Below, in pieces: positions 14,125 to 25,645 of a stretch of 64,000 nt of DNA (positions are counted from its first letter, which is position 1; each line of letters begins with the position of its first letter). Both the position numbers and the translations under genes were made by a program. Where the stretch lies: the NCBI RefSeq assembly GCF_020882245.1, contig NC_083599.1, positions 15,510,865-15,574,864 of the forward strand. Direction: 5' to 3'. Below the pieces are notes generated by a model, which worked only from the letters and a program-made list of their open reading frames with translations, was not told the origin of the DNA and did no database searches. This DNA comes from Rhopalosiphum padi (taxonomy: Eukaryota > Arthropoda > Insecta > Hemiptera > Aphididae).

Positions 14125-15690
14125 GTACCCCCTAGCCACAGCAAACCACCCCCCCCCCCCCTCATGATCATAAAAAAAAATAAAATACATTTTGAAATTT
14201 TCCCGATGATCGTCGTACCCTCCTCGCCCCGGTTTGCAACCGAACTGGGACAGTGGCCCCGAGATGCGTGATTTTCGATTTTCGTAGAGCAGTATTCGAA
14301 TACATTAAAACTAGAGTATTAAACGGATTTTATTTCATAATCCAATAATATAATGTGTATACGTAACGATAGCGTTTACATTTACAGTAACGCGTGCTTT
14401 CGCCGTATTAGACACGACGGACAGACGAAAGGTTTGATGTATATTTTATTTTAAATAGAGAAAGAGGTTCCTATTGATAAACGTTAATAGACGGAAGAAT
14501 AGAGGATTGAACAAATATCTAGTCTGAGTAAATATCGCCTAAACCCCCGACATTTTCACAAAATTGCATCACAGCTGATATATTATCTCGTTGCAGTTCG
14601 ACTTCACTCGAGTCTACTTTATGCTGTTCTAGTATTGTGACTAGACTAAAGGAAATTATTGAAAAAAAAATGATAATTTAATAGTTGAAAATTCAAATGC
14701 GCCATACACGAGTATCATACCCACAATAGAGATTTATCGATAGAATAAAAAAAAAAAAAACACCGTTTGATGACACACAATTTATAACGTTTTCGAACGA
14801 TTAACCCAGAACGTGACGCACATTCCACGCATGTACGTGGTTGATTCCGGATTATACGATAACGTCATAATAATATTATGTGATTCCATTGCATTCACAA
14901 CCGTTTGGTCGTTTCGAAGAATATAGCGATTTATAAGCGTATTTTGGCGAACGGTTGATTTTGATCGGATAGATACAAGTACTTCGGTTCTAGAGCCTGT
15001 ATACTTGAATTTTAGCAGACACATTTTGTACTTGTGGAAATGGTTCGATACAACGATAACCACGTCGAATTGAATACGGCTAGTGGAATTATTATGAGGT
15101 ATTATATTATATAATTCGATCGAAGTCTGTCCGTGAATTTAATAATATCTCCACTTAAACGAAATATTCTTAAATACTATGATTGTGGCGATATTTCAAA
15201 TCAAAATAATTTACTTAATGTTGATAAGATTTCAGTAGCCACGTGAAACGTACAAACATTAACTCGAGTGTTCTTACAAACTTAAAGAATTATTAAAAAA
15301 AAAAAAAAAATGACAATTCGATGTTCACGAAACTAGTTAAAAATAATTTAAAATATTGTTTTAGTTAGTATACATTTTGTGTAAGAAGTACGCGCTATTA
15401 AAGCATAATATTAATGCTCTATTGAGAAATAATCGCATCTTTGGTCCACTGCACGCTGGCTGACGAAGTTAATTAAATTATTTATCAACTTTTAACAGAC
15501 CTTTACGTGTAATTTCTATTAATAACGTTTTCATTGTTTTACTATCTTCTTAGGCGAATCTTAAATTCGCATCACTTATTTTTATATTATTGCATGCTAT
15601 CCGCACTTGGCACCGTACTCTCACATACCGTTTGATCGATACCCACACACAATGTGTCATATTCGAAATCTAACAGATTTTTGTTTATAG
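14125..15690. other. Intron after second Ig7 exon; nothing recognised
   Basis: About 1.6 kb. It starts with a C-run and contains several A-runs. No domain or RNA gene was seen. Confidence 0.65.
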
Positions 15691-15810
15691 TACCCCCTGA
15701 ATGGATAATCGAACCCAAGGACGTGAACGTAGTTCGAGATGATCAAGCAGAAGTCAATTGTTCCGCATCGGGACATCCAAAACCGACGATAAAATGGAAA
15801 AAAGGATCCA
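15691..15810 (+). CDS. Dscam: Dscam-like exon: N-terminal half of Ig8
   Basis: Begins after TTATAG, ends before GTAATA, phase 1 both ends. It encodes PPEWIIEPKDVNV, the first cysteine in VNCSASGHPKPTIKWKK and the core tryptophan. P-P-x-W-I-x-E-P at the start and P-x-P-x-(I/V)-x-W-K-K at the end match Dscam Ig8. The intron to the next exon is only 88 bp. Confidence 0.92.
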
Positions 15811-15898
15811 GTAATAAATAACACACATAATTTATTATTGTAGTTGGCCCACATTTATGCGCGGAAATAATTATAATATATTACGTATGTAATATTAG

Positions 15899-16063
15899 GT
15901 AAGGATTCGGATCAGTTTAGTGACGACGTAATGGATAACGTGACATCTGACGGCACTTTGGTTATTAATAAAGTGACAAAAAAACACGAAGGCTACTACG
16001 CGTGCGAAGCAAATAACGAAGTCGGCTCGCCCATTATTTCCATAATTCGTCTAAACGTACAAG
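15899..16063 (+). CDS. Dscam: Dscam-like exon: C-terminal half of Ig8
   Basis: Begins after TATTAG, ends before GTGAGT. It encodes DGTLVINKVTKKHEGYYACE and then ANNEVGS, so it carries the second Ig cysteine. The pattern G-T-L-x-(I/V)-x-x-V/I-x-K-x-x-E-G-Y-Y-x-C-E-A matches Dscam Ig8. It joins the preceding exon with a split serine codon. Confidence 0.93.
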
Positions 16064-17540
16064 GTGAGTGGTGCTTATTTGTCAATTTGTTTAAATTCTC
16101 GTGTAAAGCCGCTTTAAATGTGAAATATATGTATACCGTAGTTGTTATATATCAACCAATTATTTCTGTATTAAAATATCGTATAATACAATCCTAACAA
16201 TGATTATACAATTTATTTTATAATAAACTTACCGTGAAACCATATTTATTCAATGAAATACATACGACATGTATTTGCCTGTTATTGCTCTAGTTAGGTA
16301 CATAATTATTTATAATAGCATTTTTCATTTAATAATATTATTATTATTACCTTGAAGTGACTAAGCAAAATATTTTCTAACCTGTTAAATTTAATTTTGG
16401 TGAAATACAGTTAAGGTGAATATAATCAAAAAATTAAGACGTAGTAAATATAATCAATGTATACATACTTAAAATTACACTCTTTCGTCTCGAGGGTACA
16501 CAGAGCTTTGCGTTAAGTGTAGTCCCCAATGAGCTTAGAGAGAGAAAAAACTGTATTCATTAATTTTAGTGAAGTTGAACTTAGTTTAATTAAAAATAAC
16601 AATAAAACTATATAAAAAAAAATTTAAAATACATATCCCTGCAATCACTGATAATTGCAAAAACTCATTTGAAATTTTCGGAAAAATCATAATATTTAAT
16701 CGTACGTTTTAAAAACGTTACTGCACTTGAATTTATTTGTAAATTATAAAATATCATTTAATTGTATGATTTACAGTAAAAATTGTATACATTAATTTAT
16801 ATTCACGAAATACGTTAAGCATGGAATATATATTTTTTTAACAAGCTGATAATAGGAAATTGTGTGAAGTTATGCCAAGAAAAGGTTTTAAAGTAGATCT
16901 ATCAAATATTCTTAATATAATAAATCGCTTTACTGATTAACAAAATACAGAACTAACCGTATATTTATTAGTGGTTTGTACAAATTAGGTACAGACGAAT
17001 GCAATTTATATGTAATAGAAATAATAACAGTTATATACGAATTCTAGCGATGTTATCACGATCCTTAACGACATTCCGCATAAACTGTAAATTATCTAAC
17101 CACTGCAGAGTTTCGAAATAAAACATATGAATACATTTCAACTGAAAGTTACAAAAATTAAGGAATTAAAGCATTTAATTCGAGTTTAAAGACTTCCTAA
17201 TACAAAACATCAGCTTATTGAAATCCAACTGCTAAATTAAGCAACATAAAAAAAACGCACTTAATATCGATAAAATGTTTATTTTTTTTTCGTCGAGAGT
17301 ACCTAACGATTGAACCGCGTATTGTACTCGTATATTGTGTATATTGTGTATAATATTTTGTATACCTAATCATTCGCACTATTATACAAATATAATATAA
17401 TAACTCGTATTATTAGTTTACACGATTGCTTCCGAAACGACCAGTGGTCTTACGAGTATATCTCGTATTTGCCCGCGAAATCATACGCTTTGAGCCTGTG
17501 GCTATACACCGCGATCGCGTCAAGACATCCTGTGCAATCA

Positions 17541-17985
17541 TTAAGAGGACGTTGTACCCGTATGTGTTGTCTCTGACTTACTAATGTAGATCATAGCAAA
17601 TTTTTGTTCAGCGGAACACATTTTGTGATGTTAGCTTTAATATTAAAGTAAATTTACCTCATTGTACCTGTTGAAAATGCCATAATATGCTTTTATTGAT
17701 ATTATCATTTAAAAGTGAGTTACAGCTATGTAAAATATTACAACTTTAAAATACAGTAGTATTACTGCTGTAGTCATATAACTCACTTTAAAATGATAAT
17801 AATATCAATAAAAGCATATTATGACATTTTCTAGGTAATATTCTTACCTTTAGATTTAAATAATAGGTAAATTTACTCTAATATTAAAGCTGACATCACA
17901 AAATGTGTTCTGCTGAACGGAAATTTGCTATGATCTACATTTTAGTAAGACAGAGACAACACACGCGGGTACGACGTCCTCTTAA
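17541..17985. mobile_element. Palindromic MITE with TTAA ends
   Basis: Two long arms are near-perfect reverse complements, meeting around 17750-17765. The outer ends read TTAAGAGGACG and CGTCCTCTTAA. The right arm has about 28 extra bases relative to the left. TTAA at both borders fits a TTAA-targeting transposon (piggyBac-like), although the tetramer may belong to the inverted repeat itself. There is no coding capacity, so it is non-autonomous. Confidence 0.8.
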
Positions 17986-18297
17986 CGCACTATCGGTGTC
18001 AACCAAATCTCGTCGACGATATCCCGTCTTTTTCAAACGGTTTTCACTTCCGGCGCCTGCCGCACACTCAAACCATAAACGACACGGGCCGTGTGCTGGT
18101 GACGGTTAATCGAAGACGTACCTATCGAGCGGCCGATCTATCGTGCGCGTTTTTTTGCTGGCCGGTCGTCTGCAGAGGAACTAGAAACGGAGAAAAGAAA
18201 CCGGAATAACCATTAGTATTACACCAGTCGATTGTGTTCGATATTGTGTAGAGGACGGGTCTACCGACCGTCGACGGTCGTGGCTGCGGAAGATACC

Positions 18298-18318
18298 GCG
18301 ACGACGACGACGACGACG
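18298..18318. repeat. (CGA)n microsatellite
   Basis: Seven CGA/GAC units in a GC-richer intronic stretch just before the Ig9 exon. Confidence 0.85.
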
Positions 18319-18629
18319 TATTATGAAAATCTATTATAAGGTCGCCGAGAACTCACATATACAATATATATATATGCACGCGCATAAATGTACGAGCGCG
18401 TGCACGTGACGGAGGTGTGCAAATATTTGTACGAAAAGATACTAGAATATTAAGGCTTCTGTTATGTATGTAATATGTATATGCGCTCGGAGAGACCGTA
18501 GCTGCTGTCGGTTCGAGTTATTTACTCTTTTATTATGCGGTTTCCGACCTTTTTTTTTTTTTTTCATTTATTTATATTTTGTATATGTGTATGTTTGTTT
18601 GCTTCTTTTTTATTTTTTACTCTGTCCAG

Positions 18630-18780
18630 ACTTACCACACATTATACTTCCGAATACGAAATACATGTCTATAAACGGCGGGGTGGCATCCATGGATTGC
18701 GAGGCGACCGGAGACCAGCCGATACACATATCGTGGATCAAAGGCTCGGTTCAACTGAACTACAAGAGCTCTAATCTCAG
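18630..18780 (+). CDS. Dscam: Dscam-like exon: N-terminal half of Ig9
   Basis: Begins after TGTCCAG (phase 1) and ends before GTAACC at phase 2. It encodes LPHIILPNTKYMSINGG, the first cysteine in SMDCEATGDQPIHISWIKG and the tryptophan. C-E/T-A-x-G-(E/D)-x-P-I matches Dscam Ig9. A T-rich polypyrimidine tract before the acceptor gives a misleading hydrophobic ORF upstream. Confidence 0.9.
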
Positions 18781-21700
18781 GTAACCACCGACAATCCAAC
18801 TGTAGAATTATTTATATAAAATAATATTGTATAATTTAATAAACGCTTATATTATTTTCGGATGCAAAATATATACCATTCCGACGTCGTACCTATATTG
18901 TGTTATGCATATTAATAATATACTACCTTTAATGTTTTACGCCAAGGAAAAATAAAAATATATGTATCGCAGAGTTTCCATTATAAAGTTAGTTGGGTGT
19001 AAGTAACACCAAAGAAATTTATGCTAATTTAATTATTTAGATTTTAATTGGATTTTGTTTTCACAATATAATCGATACGTTTTAGTGTACATGAATGCGA
19101 TATTTTCAATATAGGATCAAATGAATATGAACAACAAAATATATTATTTTAACTAATGATGACTTTGAAATCATCAATATTTGAGTATAGAGAAAGTTTG
19201 ATGTGTATTCTATCACACTTTTTTCTTTTTTTTATATAACAGTGTATTATTACTATTAAAAAAATAAATTATTAGAAAAATAAAATGCAGACTATTATGT
19301 TTGAGAAAAATGGACTCTATGGTGGTATTAAAGTTGATAGATTCGTAGTATAACGCCTGTCGTGGATTTAAACGTATTATAACGTAATTAAGAAAATAAT
19401 TAAAAATGTTTATGTATATTATATGCTGTATAATGCAGTGCTTATACTGAAAGCATTGAATATTATTCAATTAGAAAATATGCGTATTGTCGATTGATAT
19501 GATAAATATATTCAATATATTCCGATGTTCTATATTTATTGTTTTTAAATGACATTTAATGCAGCATTATTGAATACTTCAATACGCGGTTCTGGTGACA
19601 TAAACTGTAACGATTATTTTATACATATTTTATTCTATCACTTTAAATACTTAATGGAACAATATGGCTTGACAGAGCGATTAAAAAGGTTTATCAACAA
19701 TTATTATAGAAATAAATAAACCCAATACTCATACTTGTACGGTTGTCGGTTTGGGTTTTATTTAAGAGTTTTAAAAAAACTGACTTATTATTTCTATTTA
19801 TAGTAATACGAGTAATGGTTGTATATTATTGAATATTATTATGTATTTTTTATTTTTGTCATTTATAAAATATAAATGTTATCGTAATGACGATATAATA
19901 TGGTTAAATTGTAAACCGTGGCACAATTACCATTTTTGCACGCTGATAACTAAGACTATTTAGTAAATATTTTTACTTGCCATTTAACTATACAAATAAT
20001 AAATAGGTGGCTAGCATAGTAGCATATGAAAAAATCGAAAAAAAACATTAAAAATTTTGACAAATTACTCAAGTTAAATATTTATTTAACATAACTGTTT
20101 AAAAAAAAAAAAAAACAAGTGTATTTTAACAAGTGCACCTACTTATATATGGTATGTTTTTCAATCTAGAGACTAATACTTGTACAAGTCATTCAAAATA
20201 TTTTTTTATAACATTTTCTACAAAACTTCGAAGATATTATTCGAACATTCCCTTATTAAATACATTGCTGTATATCTTGATTGTTATTTTAATTATAAGA
20301 TTTTTTTTTTAAATTCAACAATAACAGGTCAAAAGCGATTTACTTTAAAATATTTGTACTTAGTTGTTCAACATTATGCATAATTATGATTATCTATATA
20401 GATATACAATTATTTAATAATAATAAAGTCTATGATGAAATATTAATAATAATAATTATGTTATCTTTTTCTAACCATTTAAGTTTTAAAATTTAAATCT
20501 AAAATGATTACATAGAATAAGATCCTAACATTTTAAATCTTTTTAATCGTTTTCAAACAAACAATAACAATATACTCGTAATTTATTTATTTCGTGTACG
20601 AATATTATGAATGAAACAAAGAAAAAAAACAATAAAATAATATATAAACATCAATCTTATAATATTTTATGAACGAGTTAAGGACCGTGTAATATTTTTT
20701 TTCAAAATATGGGTCTCTGGTAAAAAATTAGGTAATTTGTAGGGAAACGGGAAAACCTTCACGTCTGCCTAAAAAAATAAAATACAATTTAGGTACTATA
20801 CTTCAAATACACCCTCATAGAAATAATGGTAATGCTTGAAAAAGTTAAGGTATTATGAACACGAATACATTTGTAGAAACAATATTATGTAGTTTCAAGG
20901 AAGGCTACTGAGACAAAATAGAAAATATAATTTTTTTCGAAACCTGGTCACGTAGTTGAAATTTTCTCCGGCAACACGTTTTGTTTGTGACAGCATTGTA
21001 AACCCAATGTATGGCTAGACTTAGAGATTTTTGAGAATAAACCAAATATTAATATTTATGAGCTTAAAATAATCTACAAAAAAATTAGCCTTGTAAATCT
21101 TACTCATGTGTTATCTAGTTATGATGTCATTTGAGCATTTTTTTTTTCATTCTTTTGTATAAGTGAATATTACGTATTAATAAATCACTTTTTGTTTTAT
21201 AATATCATATCAAATTGAAATATTCTTTCAGTGATGTAGCATAACTATATAACACATTATAATTCTAATATTCTAATACACGATAATAAATATGTATAAA
21301 TCTTAAAATTCTTTTTAATTTAATTACATTCGACAAGTAAACTATAATAATTACTAGTTATTAATCCAAGAATGTTGATTAAAATAATAATATAACAGCT
21401 ATGCACATAAAAATAATTTTGAATCGTAATATTCGATTGTGTGATAATTTTAAATTATTGTAAATTCAATTTTAACATTATAGTTATATTTTATGTATTA
21501 TTTTTCTTGAATATATTTAAGAAAAAAAACAAGTACTTATAACGAATATTAGCTTATGAAAAATGTATAAATACAGATTAATATATTTAAAGACATAATT
21601 TATTATGTTCATATTCACGTTTACACAAAATAAGCTACAGGAATAAGGTTAAATTGTTAACGACAGCTCACTAAACAATTCTAAACAATTTAAATACCTT

Positions 21701-22629
21701 TCAGTAACACTTCATATTTTATAATATGTAATAACATAATATTTTAGTTCATAGAGATCAAACTTTCTTTTATTTTAATTTTTAAAGGAGCTCACATCAA
21801 AACTACTCTAAAGAAAACAATACAACACATTTTAATATTGTCTTATGTTTTAATATGCACTACAGTTTTAACATTTCATTTAAATGTGATTTATATTCTA
21901 TATTTATTATAACGATAAAATAGCAGTTCAAGTTTAAAATAAATTAAAATATTAAATTCATTTTAAACAGCATATTACACTAAAGATAAATAATATCGAT
22001 GATTTAATAATGTTCATTTATTATTTACTTTTGAAAACTGTTTACCTTATAAACTCGTAAATGATTACTAAAATAATTTATGATTGGTAATATAATCATC
22101 TGAAATGCATAAACACTGGCAGTAGATATTACATTTGATATTATGTTGGTTTTTAAAATTCATGATAACACAAATATGCAATACCGATGGTTATAGGTTT
22201 CTAAATGGTAAATCAGTTTAAAACTTTTATTAAGTTATAGCATTGTACTTCTGTTTATATATTACAAATATCATCTCAATGCACACTGTAAATTAAAATA
22301 CTTTAGAGTATATTTTAATAATAGCTTATTTTGTAGCTAATTTATTTGCAAAGTATTAAACTGAAAATAAAATAAGTTAAAAACAAAACACATTTAGATA
22401 TTTTTAATATACCGATATGTATACGTACATTTAAATATAGGTATGCGTTATTTATTTTATGATTTATCATACACAAATATTATTTTGAAAATATTTATTT
22501 ATCCACTTGATTCTTAATTAAATACCTACCACTTCTCTATCATTATACCGAACACGGTGCGGTTATATGAACCAAGAATACACTTTAAGTGCATTATTAA
22601 ACCGGTAATACGCTGTTTTTTGTCAATAG
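18781..22629. other. Intron within Ig9; nothing recognised
   Basis: About 3.8 kb of AT-rich sequence. No exon, RNA gene or clear mobile element was seen. Confidence 0.65.
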
Positions 22630-22778
22630 ATATAACGTAGAGGAAATGTACACCGATACATCTGTAAAGTCAAAATTGATTATTAGTAAAGTGAGTGCCA
22701 CAGACTCTGGAAGATATGTTTGCGTCGCTGAAAATTCATTGGGGAAACACGAGGCGGCTATGGAATTAGAAATAAAAG
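22630..22778 (+). CDS. Dscam: Dscam-like exon: C-terminal half of Ig9
   Basis: Begins after TCAATAG (phase 2) and ends before GTATGT at phase 1. It encodes SKLIISKVSATDSGRYVCVA then ENSLGKHEA, which includes the second Ig cysteine. It completes the domain begun at 18630. Its donor is followed after only 75 bp by the first FN exon, so nothing else can be spliced between them at this junction. Confidence 0.92.
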
Positions 22779-22853
22779 GTATGTCAGACACCATGATTTC
22801 TAGTGATTTATCTCAACATTACTTTGTAATTAACTTTAAATTATTTTATCTAG

Positions 22854-23012
22854 TTTTGGGATCTCCGCCGGATGATCTATCGTGCAACGTCACTACTCCT
22901 AACAGTGTGAGATTGCGATGGACCGACTTGAACGCGAATAACTTAATGAACGACTATGTGCAGGGATATATTCTTACCTACTCAAAGGTGGTACCTGCGG
23001 ATGACTTAATAA
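22854..23012 (+). CDS. Dscam: Dscam-like exon: first half of FN3-type domain (FN3 position)
   Basis: Begins after ATCTAG, ends before GTGAGT, phase 1 both ends. It encodes a fibronectin III start: GSPPDDLSCNVTTPNSVRL, RW, then LMNDYVQGYILTYSKV. The SPP-x-x-x-x-C and N-x-x-x-Q-G-(Y/F)-x-(L/V)-x-Y pattern is closer to the third FN domain of Dscam than to the first, which suggests that FN1 and FN2 are absent from this protein. Confidence 0.88.
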
Positions 23013-24139
23013 GTGAGTTTATTTAAAAATTGCACGAACGAAGTTTAACAATCACAATGTTTAATGTTTCCGGTAAAAATAAAAACTTATTGGTTTGCTA
23101 GAAATTATTAAATATTTTTTTTTCAAACCATTCTTTGAAGTGTAAGTGTGAAAGAAATAGTTTTATTTCTAACGAAAAACAAATTATAATTTAATTCTTG
23201 AAAATGTAGTCTCTGGATGGCTTCTTCCATCAAAATTCTATATTAAGTGTTCTATTCTTGTCCTTGTGTCAACTGATATAAGTTGTATCACTTAAAAAAA
23301 GAAGATATAATCCAAATATAATGATGTTAGGTTTTTTTTTTTACACGAATATAACTGTGAGAATATTGACTATATATAGTAATCACTACTATAATTTAAT
23401 TAATATGTTATAGGCAATATTATTAATAAGCAGGAAAATTATTTCCGTGTCTTAATTACATTATTCAAAATTATTTTGAAGTATTCAAATTAGCGTAACG
23501 ATAGTTTAGTAAACTACCTTTTACTTAAAGCGATAAACACATTCAATTTTAGTAATTTTACAGCTTTGTAAACATCGATTTACTACATTTACCAATAGAA
23601 TATTAATTACTCGAATAATTACACTACTTTAATCATTAAATTAATAATTTATGCATGGCTATTTTCAACAAATTAATTTTTTAGGTAAAGATAAATATAA
23701 CTAATTAAAAGCATACAAATAAAAATAAAAATATCTAAAATAATTTTCAAACTAATATACATTTATTTTTCTAAAACAAAATAAAATAATATTTGTGATA
23801 TTCGTGATATTTACTTATTTACTCATTAGTCATTTCAAACATTTTACTTTTTGGAATTATTAGTAATTTTGTTATTCGGCTATACAAATTATGAGAGTTT
23901 CAATAGTATTGGAGACATTTTTTTCTGATTCTATTTTTTAAGTATTAAATCTTAACAAATGTTGATAATAATGTTGGCATTTATATAAACATATTTTATT
24001 TATTTTTTTATTAACTGAACTTGAAACTGTTATATTATATCAATTTTATTTACATTACATAATAAAATAACTATTTCAATCAATTTTATTATACTTATAT
24101 TAAACAAAAACTATTTAACCATATTAATCAATGTATATA

Positions 24140-24240
24140 CAGTAGAAATCGTTTATAATGACGTTCTGACGTTCAAGGGACCAAGGAAAATAGGTCATAA
24201 TAACCGATTGTCATTATAACCAAAATGATAAAAAAAAATT
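24140..24240. mobile_element. Single end of a pogo/Tigger-like element
   Basis: A TA dinucleotide is followed by CAGTAGAAATCG, then TTATAATGAC and repeated GTCATTATAA-type words, as at termini of pogo-type elements. No matching opposite terminus was found nearby, so this is a fragment or a fortuitous match. Confidence 0.35.
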
Positions 24241-25004
24241 GAAACCTCAATAGGTACATAATATAGAAAAAAAGTAAAGATAAAAACATTTATTTATTTA
24301 AATTAATTAATTAAAATTACTTATTAACCATATAAAAAATTAACAACATTTATTTTATATATTTTTTTTTTTTTAAAGTTTAAACATGTACTAATTATAC
24401 CATATTATGAGGAAATAATATCAAAAAAACGAGAGTGGATGTAATGATATTCACATTATTACATCACACAGATTCATAGTTTAATATCATCATATTATTT
24501 GTTATTTCATTTTTTATACTTAGTAAAAAATTGTACCTACGGAAATTATTGCCATAATCAAAATCATAACATTAATATTCATACATACTCTATACAATGA
24601 ACTATAGGTACTTATCATAAATACGATTTACTTAATGTACAATAACAATATCTTATAACGTTGAACATAATAATATGTAATCTGCTAAAAACATATTAAT
24701 ACACAAGAACTATATCATATGTTTGTCAACAAGGTACAAAGGTCCACACTATAAGTAGAACCCCTTTATGATTCCACTGCAGTCTACTAACACCATCCAA
24801 GCCTGCTTACTACACTATCCGTTTCAATACACGGGCATGTATTCACATCCATTTCGGCGTTTGGTACTATTGTGGCACTATTATAATACTCTTTATTACC
24901 ACATTCAAAAAGTACTTACAATTTATTCCATGCCTTTAAAAAAATGTCTCTCTTTTTGAATAAACTCCTCATCAAAATACTTCAAACAATCAACATACGA
25001 ATAA

Positions 25005-25467
25005 AGAATTAAGGCAAGAAATTATTCTAAAAAGCTAACAATATATTATAAGATGTATTGTCGTAATACCCAAAGTTAAAATCATATAATTAAAAGGCAC
25101 GCAGACCTAGGCAACCGCGTAAAAAAATTAACTTTAAATCAATATTCACAAACCATTTACTAATCAATCATCTTTCGTAATAATATATATTATGCTCCTA
25201 TATATTATAATAAACGAAGAGGCAAGGGATGTCGACAGTCCTAGATCCTTGATTTGTCTTTAAATATACGTCCTGACTATGACCACCTCTAGTTAACTAT
25301 ATTATTATTTTAAAGACAAGTTGCATCAATAGTAACGCTATATGTTCTTTATATGGTAGCCTAGGTCTGCGTGCCTTTTATTTATATGATTTTAATTATG
25401 GATCATTATATCAGTATATCTTAATCTTTTGTTGGCCTTTTAGAATAGTTTCTTACCTTAATTCTTG
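25005..25467. repeat. Long imperfect inverted repeat, probable MITE
   Basis: The left arm (25005-25112) and right arm (25358-25467) are reverse complements over about 108 bases with some mismatches; the best core is GGCACGCAGACCTAGG. The spacer is about 245 bp and has no coding capacity. The boundaries and family are unclear. Confidence 0.6.
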
Positions 25468-25570
25468 ATCTTTTCAATAGAAGATATACGCCATATAATA
25501 TATTGTACACTTATTATGTATAACAAAATTATATTATTAGATTAGGACTGTACTATTTGTACTTTTATAT

Positions 25571-25645
25571 TTGGTGACCCGTTCGGAGATGATATTTTAC
25601 CAAAGTGGCACGCCGAACAAAAAAGGTTGGGCATCACTGGTATAG
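25571..25645. mobile_element. One-sided hAT-like terminal remnant
   Basis: The segment ends GGTTGGGCATCACTG, resembling hAT MITE termini such as GGTTGAGAATCACTG at 42039-42053. No partner terminus was found upstream. Confidence 0.3.

Larger units (their letters stand above)
16064..18629. other. Intron between Ig8 and Ig9
   Basis: About 2.6 kb. It contains the palindromic element at 17541-17985, then a GC-richer stretch (18000-18420) with a GAC microsatellite at 18298-18318. No exon was recognised; in particular there is no FN domain. Confidence 0.7.

Noticed and set aside
13683..14171. 162-residue minus-strand ORF opposite the second Ig7 exon
   Set aside because: Antisense shadow of a GC-rich coding exon; the plus strand has clear Ig cysteines and splice sites.
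18464..18784. Open frame with a hydrophobic N-terminus reading into the Ig9 exon, looking like a signal-anchored short form
   Set aside because: The hydrophobic part is the T-rich polypyrimidine tract and upstream intron; a good acceptor sits at 18629 and the Ig homology begins exactly there. No promoter evidence.
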